Origin: Chara braunii
Lineage: Eukaryota; Streptophyta; Charophyceae; Charales; Characeae
Length of the DNA: 23,812 nucleotides
Assembly: GCA_003427395.1 (NCBI GenBank)
Contig: BFEA01000499.1
Coordinates: forward strand, 1,006,202-1,030,013
Direction of reading: 5' to 3'
The notes beneath the pieces are model-generated. The model did no database searches. It saw only the letters and a program-made list of their open reading frames with translations, and was not told the origin of the DNA. The first letter of the stretch is position 1. Each line of letters starts with the position of its first letter. This document shows, piece by piece, positions 8,351-18,627 of the stretch. The position numbers and the translations under genes are program-made.

Positions 8351-8990
8351 CGAGAACGCTGGTGATGACGGGTAACTCTTCACTCGCACTTCGGGTCACC
8401 CAAGGCTCACTCCGCTGAACTCCACAGACATCCCCAGAGACGACACCTCACAGGCTCTATGCCACGGGCAAAAACGCAGCAGCAATGGGGTATGAACGCG
8501 GAACTCCCAGAAAACCCCCGGGAGTCAGTCTATTCTCCCTGTCAACTTATGACACGGTATAGCCAAGCACCCTCGCTCCCCGCGCGTGCGCAAAGCGCTT
8601 CACAAGCAGCTGCTGTAAGCTCGACCCCCAGCCCTGCAACACCTCGTCCCCCCACCAGCTCCTCTGTCACGCCATCGCCATGCAGTACTTCGTCCGTATG
8701 AACGCGCCAGAGCGAAGCCGGTTCACGCTGTCGGCGCGAATACCCTTACAAGGGTATCCGCCCTGGTTTTTGCAAGTGACAGAAAATAGTTTTGGTCTAG
8801 AGTTGAAGTATACCACGCTAAGCACGGCTGCGTCTATAATTGCGTAACAGGGTGATTGACCACACTAGTGAGTGCGTGGGCGTGCAGGTTTAAGGCGCGC
8901 GTGATTCTTTTCTGTTGTTGATCGTAAAGCCGGCCCGGACCTCGGTCGTTTTGCTTGGTGATATTATTTTATTATTTTATTTATTTTTGA
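8351..8990. other. Unassigned, with a possible third degenerate copy of the 0.5-kb tRNA-like unit
   Basis: An 80-codon Pro/Ser/Thr-rich frame (8459-8701) shows no domain. At 8752-8782, GGGTATCCGCCCTGGTTTTTG followed by GACAGA resembles the middle of the unit at 9385-9412. A T-rich tract follows at about 8958-8993, as in the better copies. The tRNA-like head is not recognisable here. Confidence 0.35.
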
Positions 8991-9248
8991 TTAAGTAGGA
9001 ATTAAGGATGTTTCCTTTTGATTGGTACATTTGACCGAGTCGAGCGCGCGTGCGAGAGCGGCCCCGACAATGGCATTGGCAACGACGGCGCGGCTTAGTG
9101 CGGCAAGCGGGGTGTCGTAGGATGGCGCGCGGGGCAATTATGGCATAGTATAAGCAAACCGGCGCGGGCAAATGGGAGCCGCGCAGCCGTTTTGTTGGCC
9201 CAAAGCATCGCGCCGCACTGCCTATATGGTATTCTGCGGGACTCAGCT

Positions 9249-9600
9249 CCAGGCTTGGGCTTAGTTCTATAGGTTACGGCATCGGACTATTGCTACGGAG
9301 GTTCTGGGGTCGAGGTCGGCAGGCGTCGGCACAACAACTGCAGCTGAGCATGCGGAGAAAACCGAGGGGTTGAGGGTCGACGGGCTATTCCCCTCTGGTT
9401 TTTGTTGACAGACGTAGCGGCGGGGCCGATCCACAGGACCGGTGGGGCTTTAGCAGTCCCCGCACCGTGCATAGGGGCCCTTATTTATGATATTTTATGT
9501 CTTTTTTGATTTTTATTTATTTATCTATTTGTTTTTCCTTTATTGTTAATGCGCGGCCCCGTTTTGGCCCGGAGCACGGTACCATGGGTGTAGCAGGCAC
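9249..9600 (+). mobile_element. tRNA-like retroposon unit, copy 1
   Basis: The unit starts with CCAGGCTTGGGCTTAG, shared exactly with copy 2 at 9757 (offset 508). Bases 9255-9322 resemble a degenerate tRNA: a D-arm-like GGCTTAG...GGTTACGGC, an anticodon-arm-like region, and a B-box-like GGGGTCGAGGTC. A body with GAGCATGCGG and GACGTA and a T-rich tract (about 9484-9545) follow, then GCGCGGCCCCGTTTTGG shared with copy 2. A tRNA-derived SINE is the best fit. Arms are too degenerate for a functional tRNA, and homology continues beyond the T-rich tract, which is unusual for a SINE tail. Confidence 0.45.
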
Positions 9601-9756
9601 CAAAGAGCCTAGCTCACTGGGTGCACCGTTGAACTGTTGAAATACGAACCGCGTTCAAACCCAGATGATGGGCTTTGATGAGTAGAAGCCGAATATTCTG
9701 AATTGACTGAGGGCTGAGAGCTACATCTTTATTAAGTGAAAAAAGGCCTGCTAGTA

Positions 9757-10140
9757 CCAGGCTTGGGCTTAGCCCTATATGTTAGATCATTGGACTGGTA
9801 CTCAGCAGGCGCAGGGATTGAGGCCAACAGCATGCGGCTAAGGAGCGAAGGAGTGCGACAGAAAGGCTTGAGGGGTTGATGAGCCTGTGGGATTATCCCC
9901 CTCGTCTTTTGCCAATGGACGTAATAATGGGCCCGACCCGCGGCACTGGCGAGGTGCCAACAGCTCCCCTGTTCCTGTCTGAATATTTGTCTTGCTTTAT
10001 TTATTTTTATTTGTTCTTTTTTTTAGTTTTATTTTACTTTATTATTTTATTTTTTTATTTTTTTTTTCCACGGCTATTGGCGACCCCGTTCTATTTTGGG
10101 GTGTGGTACCGTGTCATTGCCTGAGAAGCACTTAGAATCA
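9757..10140 (+). mobile_element. tRNA-like retroposon unit, copy 2
   Basis: Begins CCAGGCTTGGGCTTAG. The tRNA-like head is clearer here: GGCTTAG...GTTAGATCATTGG, then ACTGGTACTCAGCAGG, then a B-box-like AGGGATTGAGGCC. The body shares AGCATGCGGC and GGACGTAAT with copy 1 at a constant offset of 507-508. A long T-rich tract (about 9985-10070) is followed by GGCGACCCCGTTCT and GTGGTACCGTG, matching the sequence after the tract in copy 1. The constant spacing suggests a tandem duplication rather than two independent insertions. Confidence 0.45.
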
Positions 10141-12752
10141 AGGGGAAAAGGTGGAGCGACGAGCCGTCAGAGGTATTACACACTCCCTNGCGGATCTCGA
10201 CTTCCATGATCGCCGTCCTNCTGTCTATATGAACNGGTGCCGGGNTGGTGTCTGGGCTAATGATGNGTTTTGACTCCTANCGAGCCCAGGCGGAAGAAGG
10301 AAAGGCTGGGGGTGATAGGGACGAAAGGCCGCCGAACCATCTGGTAGCTGGCCTGCCCGTAGTCTCTTTCGTGATAGCAGATCGGCTGAGCGCACCCTGG
10401 GAACGCCGAGCACTGTCAGACTAGGCGGAGTGCTACCTGGAGTAGCGCTAGCAGTCCCGGGAGCGCAGGGGAGAAGGCAAAACGACAGCGGCCGCGGGCG
10501 GAAAGACCACGAGTAGGGGCAACGGACAAAACGAAAGAGAGTGAACCTAGGCGTGGAGACGCGCCAGGCGCATGCGAGCTGGAGGCGGAGCGGAGTGACG
10601 GGCGGTGGGGAGTAAGGCAAAAAAAAAAAAAAAAAAAAGGAATGAATAAAGGCGCAAAGTTGCGCTGGATACATGCGACGAAAACGAGGAGAAGAGCGAT
10701 GGCGGGGGAACGAAAGTGAGGAGGAGAGTTAGTCGAGCTCGGGCGTTTCCTAGCGAAAACGGATTTGGGGTAAGGCGAGCGCGATGGCGAAGATAGTTTT
10801 AGTGTTAGTTTAGTGGATTGAGAGGTTAGTGGGAAAAACATTGCGCCGAGCTATGGAGGGAGGTGAAGGAGGGGGAGAGAACTTGACATAACTCGGCCCG
10901 TTCATAACTGATTTTCGCACTTTAAAATGCTATACTGAGTTTTTTGGGTAGGGCGATTTCAACGGAGAGGTTAGTTTTGGCATTGGGTTAGTAGAGAGAG
11001 GAGATAGCACGAAACGGGTTGCGTGGAGGAGTCGNGGCGGAGGACNGAGAGAGTGAAAANCTCACCCNGTCCTTGATGGGGCCAGGTGGGAGAAAGTGNT
11101 ATTCGAAGGTNTTATGGCAGGGCGAAGCCNATGGCAAAGCCANATTTGAGGGTAAGTCGAGGGTTCGAGCGGCATAGACATAAGGTGCTGCGTGGAGAGG
11201 AAGAAGGTCTGAAAGTGGCAATGTATCTTTCCGTTTTCTAACGGAAGATTCATTCGATTTTGCTCATGTTGTAGCGGGGGAAGGGGCTAGCGGCTGGCGA
11301 TTTACCTGTTGACCAGTGCGATGCCTTTCCGATCGGTCGGAGTAGCCTTCCGCTATTCCTTCGTAGGCACGGCCGAAAGGGCACTGTGTGAATCTGCCCG
11401 GGATCATAGCTAGGTGCATTGGATAGAAGGTGAGAAAGGAAAAGGGCTAAGTGGACGGGGACGTGGGATGTGTCTACATACGAAGGAAGCGAAGAAACGG
11501 AGAAGGACGGACGCACGTACCTGGTTGGTGGGGAATAGCCACCCGAGTGCATCTCCCCGTAGCTTGGAAGAAGATTCGCCCCGCTTGCTCATGGTAAGTA
11601 CGGGCTCGAGAGTTACGGTTAAGGGAGAGAGTGAGCTGAACGCGGTCCAGGCCAGGCTACTGCTCGCAGTGGACGTATCAGCAGGAAGGAGGGAGGTGGT
11701 GATCTGAGGGCACGTACCCGGACTTGGTGATTGGGCCACAAGGTAGACGTCTTCGTGCTCTCCGGTTGCTGCTGTGGACATCACCAGGATGTTATATCAA
11801 CTTGCAGGCTGTGCCCTTTGCGGTGGGTGTTGTTGTGTCCTGTAGATTTGGTTGCCTCGCTGCAGGTGCCCAGTGCTCCAGTCTGAGGTCATTCGCCCGC
11901 TGAGGCATGTCCTGCGATAGGGCGTACTGTGGACTAAGGACTGTGGGTCCTGGACTACAGNTTTACGAACTGGGAGCTANNGACTGTGGACTGTGGAAGN
12001 TGTAGGNGGTNGAATCTGTGGAATTGGTGGGCTACAGGATTTTGANNTGTGGACNGCANCATTGTGTTTGCNGTTGCTATTGCTGTGGNNTGCGGGCTGT
12101 CACCTTCGCTGAATAGGCAGTATTGTTGCGTCTAGAGGTTACATATGAACTGCTCTAAGGATCGGTACGTGTTGTGGAACGGCCGCGATCGAGTAAGACT
12201 TGGAAAAGTAGTCAGCTTGGAACTAGAAAAAAGGGGTATTGCCGCGAACTGGAGGGTCGTCTGGAGTTATACTTCAGTAGCTTGATTGCGGTCCGGACCA
12301 CGTTGTTACGAATCGGTCGCCATTGCGGGGCCCTCAGGAGCTGAAGATTGCAAGGCCCCCTCCAATGAGCTTGAGAACACCCTTCTTGTATCTGAGGGTC
12401 TCAAACTTTCTACTTTTGTCCTGCTTTCTCTAAGTCGGGTCCTGATCTGAGGGGAAAGCGGCACGCGGGATTGCAACCCGTAGGTCCGCATCAAGACCGA
12501 TTGCGGGAACTCTGTCGGAACCTAGGCGAGGTTCTGGAGGCAGGGAACTTTCAGGTATACTATCTTTCAGTTGTATAACCCATTATTACCTATGTTTGCC
12601 TATCTCCCTGCAGTATGACTGTTTGTATGCATGTGTTGTCCCTATGATTTTTGTTTTCTCTTCAGGACCTAATCAGATTGAATGGAAAGAATGTGCGAGA
12701 GTAAAGCATAAGTTTCAGTTTATTTTGATTGAAAGCAGACAAGGGATGAGCC
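10141..12752. other. Unassigned region with three clusters of N
   Basis: No gene is supported. The plus strand is purine-rich at 10.3-11.2 kb. Single Ns cluster at about 10190-10280, 11035-11144 and 11962-12092; the last lies in repetitive CTGTGGACT-like sequence. Open frames of 97-149 codons overlap on opposite strands and lack motifs. A 7-bp hairpin (TTCCGTT, TTCT, AACGGAA) is at 11229-11246. Splice-site-like strings (CATGGTAAGT at 11591, TTTTCTCTTCAG at about 12655) occur but do not join convincing exons. Confidence 0.4.
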
Positions 12753-12773
12753 GGGGAGAAGGTGGGAGGAAGA
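12753..12773 (+). promoter_or_regulatory. Candidate polypurine tract before LTR-like copy C
   Basis: GGGGAGAAGG followed by TGGGAGGAAGA is purine except for one T, and lies five bases before a TG (12779) close to the first H2 hairpin. If real, copy C is a 3' LTR whose element lies to the left. No matching inverted terminus (TGTCGAG) is present, so the call is weak. Confidence 0.3.
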
Positions 12774-12806
12774 CAGACTGTTTGTGATTGACAGGGTCAA
12801 CCAAAG

Positions 12807-13493
12807 CCTGAGGATTGTTTCTACTGTGAATGGCTCAGGGCTATGTTTATTTGACTGTTTTTTGAAGGACCAAGCATTGTTTCTACTGTGAATGGCCTGG
12901 TTGCTATGTTTATTTAGTTGTTTTCTGGAGGACCAGACATTGTTTCTACTGTGAATGGCCTGTTTACTCTAGTTAACTCTGAGGGTTTGCCTGATTGAAG
13001 GGGTTTTAGTTCTTGTTTATTCCGAGGGAGGATTTTTGGTCTAAGGCTAAGCATTGTTTCCATGGTGAATGGTTTAGCCTGAAAACCACGCACATAAGCT
13101 AAATTGAGTATAAAGGAAAGTATTTTATGTATATTTGCATGCGAACAGGCAACTGGACATTGTTTCTACTGTGAATGGTCCAGTGTTAAGCCATATCATT
13201 AAGAAGAGAAAAGAGAAAAATACTAAGTACAAATGGAAATAATTTGGGTAAGCTGAACATTGTTTCTACTGTGAATGGTTCAATCCCCTGCCCATATTTG
13301 CCTTTTCCTTTGAAAACAAAGTTAGAGAAAATACTAAATCTTTGGATATTAAACAGTTCAGGGCGACTAGGCATTGTTTCCATGGCGAATGGCCTAGTCA
13401 TCTGCCCAAAAGAAGAGAGAAGTAATTGTGCAATCTGTTTGTGTATACCATAAAGACAAGCTCGACATTGTTTCCATGGCGAATGGTCCAGCT
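12807..13493 (+). repeat. H2 hairpin array, eight units
   Basis: Core CATTGTTTCTACTGTGAATG (or CATTGTTTCCATGGYGAATG) forms the top of each hairpin. The arms below differ from unit to unit but stay complementary: 12807 CCTGAG/CTCAGG; 13045 GGCTAA/TTAGCC; 13152 ACTGGA/TCCAGT; 13254 TGAAC/GTTCA; 13365 GACTAGG/CCTAGTC. Units near 12869, 12933 and 13459 pair less fully. An unpaired G after AATG recurs on the right side. Spacing is 62-64 bp for the first three units and about 94-112 bp afterwards. Confidence 0.85.
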
Positions 13494-13784
13494 CTACGTC
13501 TTATGTAAGATGGGTATAAGGATTCAAGAACTTGAAGATTCATGAACTATATATATGGAATGAACTTGGGCTAGTGAGGGTACTTACATTCGTGGTTTGG
13601 TTTGCATGTGACTGAATGGGATAACTAGTTTTGTTTGGGTTTCAATTTTATAGGTAGTTGCTTTAGTTGCTCGTCACGTGCTAGAGCCATAGGAGTTAGT
13701 ATCAATTTCTGCATTTTCTGTAATAACTTTTTTTACTTAGGTCAATTCTTACATTTTCTGAGATCTTTTCTAATACTTGACTTT

Positions 13785-14460
13785 GTATAAATCTTGGCAA
13801 GCTACTTTTCCTAAGGGAAGCGCTGCCGAAATTTCGACAATCCAAGAAGTTAGTCAACTTTTGACTTGTCAAAGTTCAACTTGTCTTTTCCATATATCTG
13901 GTTTAGTTAAAATCTGGGAAGTCTCCTTTTCTAGAAGGAGTGCTGCCCAAATTTTTGTTAATTCAGGGAGTTAGACAAAATTGAACTTTGGGAAGCCAAA
14001 GTTGCTTTCAAAATCTGAACTTAGCCTTGTATAAATTTTGGAATAACACTTTTCTAGAGAGAGTGCTGCCGAAATTTCTACAAAATTAAGGATTTAGTTA
14101 AATTCAGTCTAAAATTGAGCTCGAGATGTTGTTCGAGTTCATATCTGACTGAATATAAATCTGGGAAGTCTCCCTTTCTAAAGGGAGTGCTGCCAAAATT
14201 TCTACTAATTCAGAGAGCTAGACAAAATTTGATTCTCCAAAGTTAGAGATTACTTTTTCTTTTATATCTAACTTAGTATAAATCTGGGAAGTCTCCCTTT
14301 CTAAAGGGAGTATTGCCCAAATTTTTACTAATTTAGAGAGTTAGACAGATTTTGACCTTCCAGAGTTAGAGAATATTTCTGCGTTCATATTTGAGATTAT
14401 ATAAATTCTGGAAAGACACTTTTCCTACGGGAAGCGCTGTCGAAATTTTCTTAGTTTAGA
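13785..14460 (+). repeat. H3 hairpin array, six tandem units of about 122 bp
   Basis: Hairpins near 13793, 13914, 14038, 14160, 14284 and 14408 sit in a degenerate tandem repeat. The inner stem is best at 14293-14310 (CTCCCTT, loop TCTA, AAGGGAG). The outer stem changes in step: TGGG with CCCA in the unit at 14281, but AAATTTTGG with CCGAAATTT at 14033-14077, and CTTGG with CCGAAA near 13792. The spacers repeat GTTAGACAAAATT-like and TTAGTATAAAT-like sequence. Confidence 0.8.
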
Positions 14461-14737
14461 GGAGATAGATTATATTTTGACAGGTGGTGATTCCAGCGAC
14501 CCGCCCAGAATAGAGGAGATTCCGTAGTTGGTCTATCTTTAGCTTAAACACTCGCTTAAGAGTAGACTTAAGTTTAGCTTATAGGGAGATTTTGAGTGAG
14601 GATGTATTATGGAGTTATATTCTCCATACACTTATGATCTTAGCTTGGGGATTGGTCTGTCGTGTGTTACAGGTCCTTTTGATAATGTGATCCAAGTTCA
14701 GGACTAGATCCAGCTTGATTCCTTGAGGATCACTTTC

Positions 14738-14754
14738 TGTTATCACTGATAACA
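14738..14754 (+). repeat. Conserved hairpin TGTTATC-ACT-GATAACA, copy C
   Basis: Counterpart of the hairpin at 1888 in copy A, with the stem lengthened by one pair and the loop replaced. It is followed by GGTCGG as in the other copies. Confidence 0.7.
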
Positions 14755-15331
14755 GGTCGGTTGCCGATTCGTCGGTCTACGACTCAATTTGAACTCTCCC
14801 TCCACACTAAACCTTAAAGGCTTTAGCCCTGGTGAATTTTATTGTTTTATTAAGGTTTCACCCGAACTTTTATTGAATGGTCATTTAACAAAGGTACTGA
14901 GTATTTAATTAAGGTTGGTTGGAGATGAGGTTTTGAGGCTTGCATGGCTAAAGCGAGGGGTATGAGTGTCGAAGGTGGTTGGGGTTGACTCCGTGTAGTG
15001 TGTGGGTTGTTGATTTGGTTTGTTGATGTGATGGCAGGTCTGTGTTGTGAATCGTATTCTGAATTTGGTTGCCTACGATCGCACATATACGTATTATTGT
15101 GAGAGACCCCAGTGAGAGCGTGAGAAGTGATCGTCACATACTTAACCCTTATATATGTATACATGGGTATACTTGGGATGAATGTTTGCATAGGGTTGAA
15201 GAGTCCCCATACTAAAATCCTACTCAGAAGCTAAGGATGAGGGGCGTAGGGGAGGCCTCTCCTTCTATTTTTGTTCTTGCTTTTTGATGAATTTTCTTAG
15301 TCGGACGTTTGGTCCTGGGCCGGGATTCGAG

Positions 15332-15346
15332 GTCCTTGTCCAGGAC
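15332..15346 (+). repeat. Small hairpin GTCCT-TGTCC-AGGAC
   Basis: The counterpart in D (about 19487) is GGTCCT-TATA-TAGGAC, and in E (about 23438) GGTCTTTGTCCAGGGC. The stem is maintained while the loop and one pair change. Confidence 0.6.
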
Positions 15347-15357
15347 ACCCCAAGCCC

Positions 15358-15398
15358 TAGGCTCTGCAGGGGAGGGGTTTTTCCTCGCGCAGAGCCTA
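15358..15398 (+). repeat. 10-bp perfect hairpin TAGGCTCTGC / GCAGAGCCTA
   Basis: The spacer (15368-15388) contains an inner GAGG/CCTC pairing. D has a reduced version at the same place, GCTCA with TGAGC (about 19515-19550). Confidence 0.7.
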
Positions 15399-15450
15399 TT
15401 TAATTTCCCTATCGAGACGCTCAGGCCGAGAGCCGGCGATGTCGCGGTGG

Positions 15451-15478
15451 TTGCACGGTTATTCCTTCAGCCGTGCAA
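15451..15478 (+). repeat. 8-bp perfect hairpin TTGCACGG / CCGTGCAA
   Basis: The 12-base loop contains ATTCCTTCAG. The loop-like ATCCTTCA is conserved in D and E, where the arms are different and only partly paired. Confidence 0.65.
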
Positions 15479-15532
15479 TGTCGTGAAGGGTTAGGCCCTC
15501 ACAGCACTTCGAGTCTGACACTTGAGTGTCAT

Positions 15533-15563
15533 AAGCGGTACTCGGATCCACGAGGGACCGCTT
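15533..15563 (+). repeat. Mid-LTR paired element in copy C
   Basis: AAGCGGT pairs with ACCGCTT, and CTCG with CGAG inside. It is positionally equivalent to 2643-2673 in A, with the arms replaced on both sides. Confidence 0.65.
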
Positions 15564-16262
15564 GATTATGGGCACTACATAGTACGCCATCATTGCGACT
15601 GCTTGTGTACGTTTGCATTGCGAGTCGATATGAGTAGGCCCTGCGTCCGCGCGGTTTTATCCTAAGTCTCGCGCGCGACGCCTATTCGATTTCGCGTCGG
15701 AAAGTTATGGGACGGCTACCGAGGGGCTAGGAGCGTTGTCGCGTTGTTTATGTCGTATCGTTTCGTACGTGTGCGTGTGCATGTTTTATGTTTTTGTATT
15801 CGTAAAGTGGTGTGCGCGTGGTGTGTGGGATGCGTCCTAGTCGACCGACGACGGGCCGCGCTTGGGACTTCAGCCCCCCAAGATGTCGGTTCGCGTACGG
15901 GTCCGACAGAGGCGTATTACCGCGCATACCCCCTATGCTACAGTGAATGAGAAACGTCCTCGGCTAGTCCACCTCTGCGATTGCAACATATTAGCTTTCG
16001 TACTGTGGACCGGTAGCTCGGCGGGGATACGCCCACCGAAGGGAGGTGACAGCTCCCGTAAGGTGTAGATAAGTCGTGCCTCACGTAGGCCCTATCCTGT
16101 CGTAGGGGCTCACGAGAGGTATGGCCGGCGCACTCGGCCGGAGCGGCTTAAGGAAGCTCCGTATGTATTATCTGCGATGAAGGATTTAAACCAACTCCTG
16201 CGTGACGCGGCCGAGAGGGTCCTGTGCTGCCCTGGTGCACTGCCGGACTGATGCGCTCGACA

Positions 16263-17049
16263 ACGCCAGGCGCCCTCCCGCTTCGCCGCCTCACTCCGCC
16301 GCCGCGATCCGTACCGAGGCGCAATGCTCCCGATAGCGCTGCGTCGGACCAAGTGTTCGACTCCGTATTATTCTTTTTGTTTAAGACCCACAAGTTAGTC
16401 CCTCAATAATAAGTGTTTTTTTTTTGTGACTCCCCTCCATGTGGGAGGTGGTTGTGACATTTTATAAGTGACTCCCCTTCAAAAGTGAAAGGTGGTTAAA
16501 TGATTTAAAATAGCATGGAAACCAGTTTGGATGATAAAGTCTGACGAGAAAGACCAAGAAACTGATTATTAATTGGTGAAATTTTGGAAGATCACAAATT
16601 GGCGAAATTTTGAGAGATGTCTTTAAGATGTGTGGTCTGCTTTACTCTGATCAAATCGAAGGTCACGACCCTGTGAATATGGCGGTGAATTTTTGTGGAT
16701 TTTGGAGAGGACACTAAGTTTTTTATATTGTCCCACAGAAAACTGATAATTGTCTTTTGAGTGAAACGGACCTCTGCGTAGTCCCGCAGGAGGCCTGAGT
16801 TTATTGCGATACGCCGTCCAGGCACTATGATGCTAATCTTAAGACATATATGAGACCCAGCTAGGGGTTAATCTAGCATCACTAGGGCGCAACCCCTAAT
16901 GTTGGTTGTTGACCGGCGTAACCTGGTAGCGGACCCATGTCTCACCAAAGGGTAAGGCTTGAGGGTGTGGCCGCCTCAAATAGTCTTACTCCTGCTGGAT
17001 GTCGGAGGGATAAGAGTCGAGTCTGTCGTATGTTTTTTTTTTTTTTTTT
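16263..17049. other. Spacer between copies C and B, with small hairpins and T17
   Basis: No gene is seen. Two related hairpins follow GTGACTCCCCTYCA at 16426 (CCTCC with GGAGG) and 16468 (CCTTCA with TGAAAGG). An 8-bp hairpin, TAGGGGTT/AACCCCTA, is at 16862-16898 with an inner CTAG...CTAG. A T17 run (17033-17049) directly abuts the truncated start of copy B. A dozen bases at 16384 (AAGACCCACAAGTT) recur at 5625, beside the other poly-T. Confidence 0.5.
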
Positions 17050-18627
17050 AAGTCTTGATAGAGGTCAGTAAAGGAACTAGGTTATAAGATGAAATATGTA
17101 CTATGTTTGATTTAAACATAGTAGTGGTTATTTTGACATGTATTGTGATGCAGATCTACGTATACATTGAAGGTTTGACTCGTTCGACCTGATCCTACAA
17201 AGGATCATTCTTCTGTTATCTTTTGATAACATGTCGGTTTCTGACTCAACTCTAATTCATTATCACTACTCAACCTAAAGACCTTAGCCCCTGTAGATTG
17301 AAATGTTTCTTTGGGTTTTTACCCGGACTTTATTGAATGACCATTTAAAAAGGACTGAGTGTTTTATTTTGGAAGGTTGGACAAAGGTTGGGGTTTGTGT
17401 GGATAAGGCAAAGGGATGTGAGTGCAGAGAGTGGTTGAAGTTGACCCCGTGTAGCGTGTGCTTTGTCGATGTGGATTTTTTACGTGATTACAGGTTTATT
17501 ATATGAATTGAAATCCAGACTTGGTTTTGCTTATGATCATATGTATATAGTTTTGAAGAAAGTCACACCATGATTGTGAGAGTGATCGTCTCCTATCTCA
17601 CAACTTTCATACCATGTTTTTTGTGCCCCCAGGCCCCGCGCGACCCATTGAGGTCGTGCGTAGTGATTAAATAAGTTCTGCACTGAGAGAAAAAGGAGAA
17701 CCCCTTTTATATTTTTTCTTTTTAGAGTTTTTATAGTTGGACATTGAAGTCCGTGACAACCATCAAAGTCAAACCCCTTGATGTCTTTCCAGACCCTGGA
17801 TGATGGAGCTTGCCTCCTAGGCCACGAGAGTTGGCTGCCACCACAAGCTGGAACCTGTGTACCATCCACTCTCCACAGGGTGCAGAAGAGGGTGTGGTAA
17901 TCAACCGCCTTGGCGGTTGTCTAGCGTCGAGAGATTAACCCCTCAAGGCGCGTATCAGCCAAAACTTGAGTGTCGAAACGTGACCCCCGAGATTATCGAG
18001 GGTCGCATAATTTTGGGTACCACATAGTACTCCATCGTGATGATTGCATGCGTATGGTTGCATTGTTGGTCGATATGAGAAAGTCATAGCGTCTGTGCGG
18101 TTTTATCTTGAGTCCCGCGCACGACGCCTAACTAATTACTGTATTAAAAGGCTATAGGTTGAACACTTAAGGGACTAGGAAAATTTTGTATTTTAATTTT
18201 ATTGCGGTGTAACGCGTGGTGAGTGGATTGCGTCCTAGTCGACCAACAACGAGTCGTGCTTGGGACCTCAGCCCCCCAATGTATCGATTCGCATACGGGT
18301 CCGATTGAGGGGCATCGACCGCACATACCCCCTATGCTACAACGAAAGAAAAACGCCCTCGGCCGGACTACCTATGTGATTGCATATGACAAGTTTTCAC
18401 ACGTGGTTCGACAGCTCGGTGGGGATACGCCCATCCAAGGGATGATGACAGCTCCCGCGGGTGGATGTAAGTTATGCCTCACATGACCCTATCCTGTCGT
18501 AGGGGCTCGCGGGAGGTACGACTGACGCACTTGGTCAGAGCGGCAAATCGCGCTTTACAACGAAATCCTGCAAAATCCTGCGTAACACAGTCGGGAGGGT
18601 CCCCCTGTGGGACCAATGCGCTCGACA
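17050..18627 (+). mobile_element. LTR-like copy B, 5'-truncated
   Basis: Closely matches A from 1725 to 3298 over its whole length, with scattered substitutions and a few small gaps. Shared landmarks include the GTTATC-TTTT-GATAAC hairpin at 17215, the paired element at 17978 and the final hairpin GTCCC/GGGAC (18599-18613). It ends CTCGACA at 18627 with no PBS behind it. It lacks the hairpin-array part. A and B are the closest pair in the window, so they could be the two LTRs of one disrupted element or two members of the same subfamily. Confidence 0.7.

Larger units (their letters stand above)
12779..16262 (+). mobile_element. LTR-like copy C
   Basis: The 3' end (CTCGACA, 16262) and about 2.6 kb upstream are colinear with copies A, B and D but diverged. 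Modules: the H2 array (12807-13493), a linker shared with A, the H3 array (13785-14460), the hairpin at 14738, a segment shared with D and E from about 15300 (GTCGGACGTTTGGTCCTG), the paired element at 15533, and the conserved 3' domain. A short insertion disrupts the last hairpin near 16225. No PBS follows the end, so this may be a solo or 3' LTR. The left boundary is uncertain. Confidence 0.6.

Noticed and set aside
9255-9322. Functional tRNA gene
   Set aside because: Stems are incomplete, the T-loop consensus is broken, and the segment is part of a repeated ~0.5-kb unit.
10225-10841. Minus-strand frames of 141 and 149 codons
   Set aside because: They overlap each other in different frames, cross Ns and an A-run, and show no domain.
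12540-12670. Splice-acceptor-like strings (CTCCCTGCAG, TTTTCTCTTCAG)
   Set aside because: No flanking coding sequence or matching donors could be identified.
16225-16290. AGGCGCCCTC after the end of copy C as a decayed primer-binding site
   Set aside because: Only about 7 of 10 bases match and the spacing differs from copy A.
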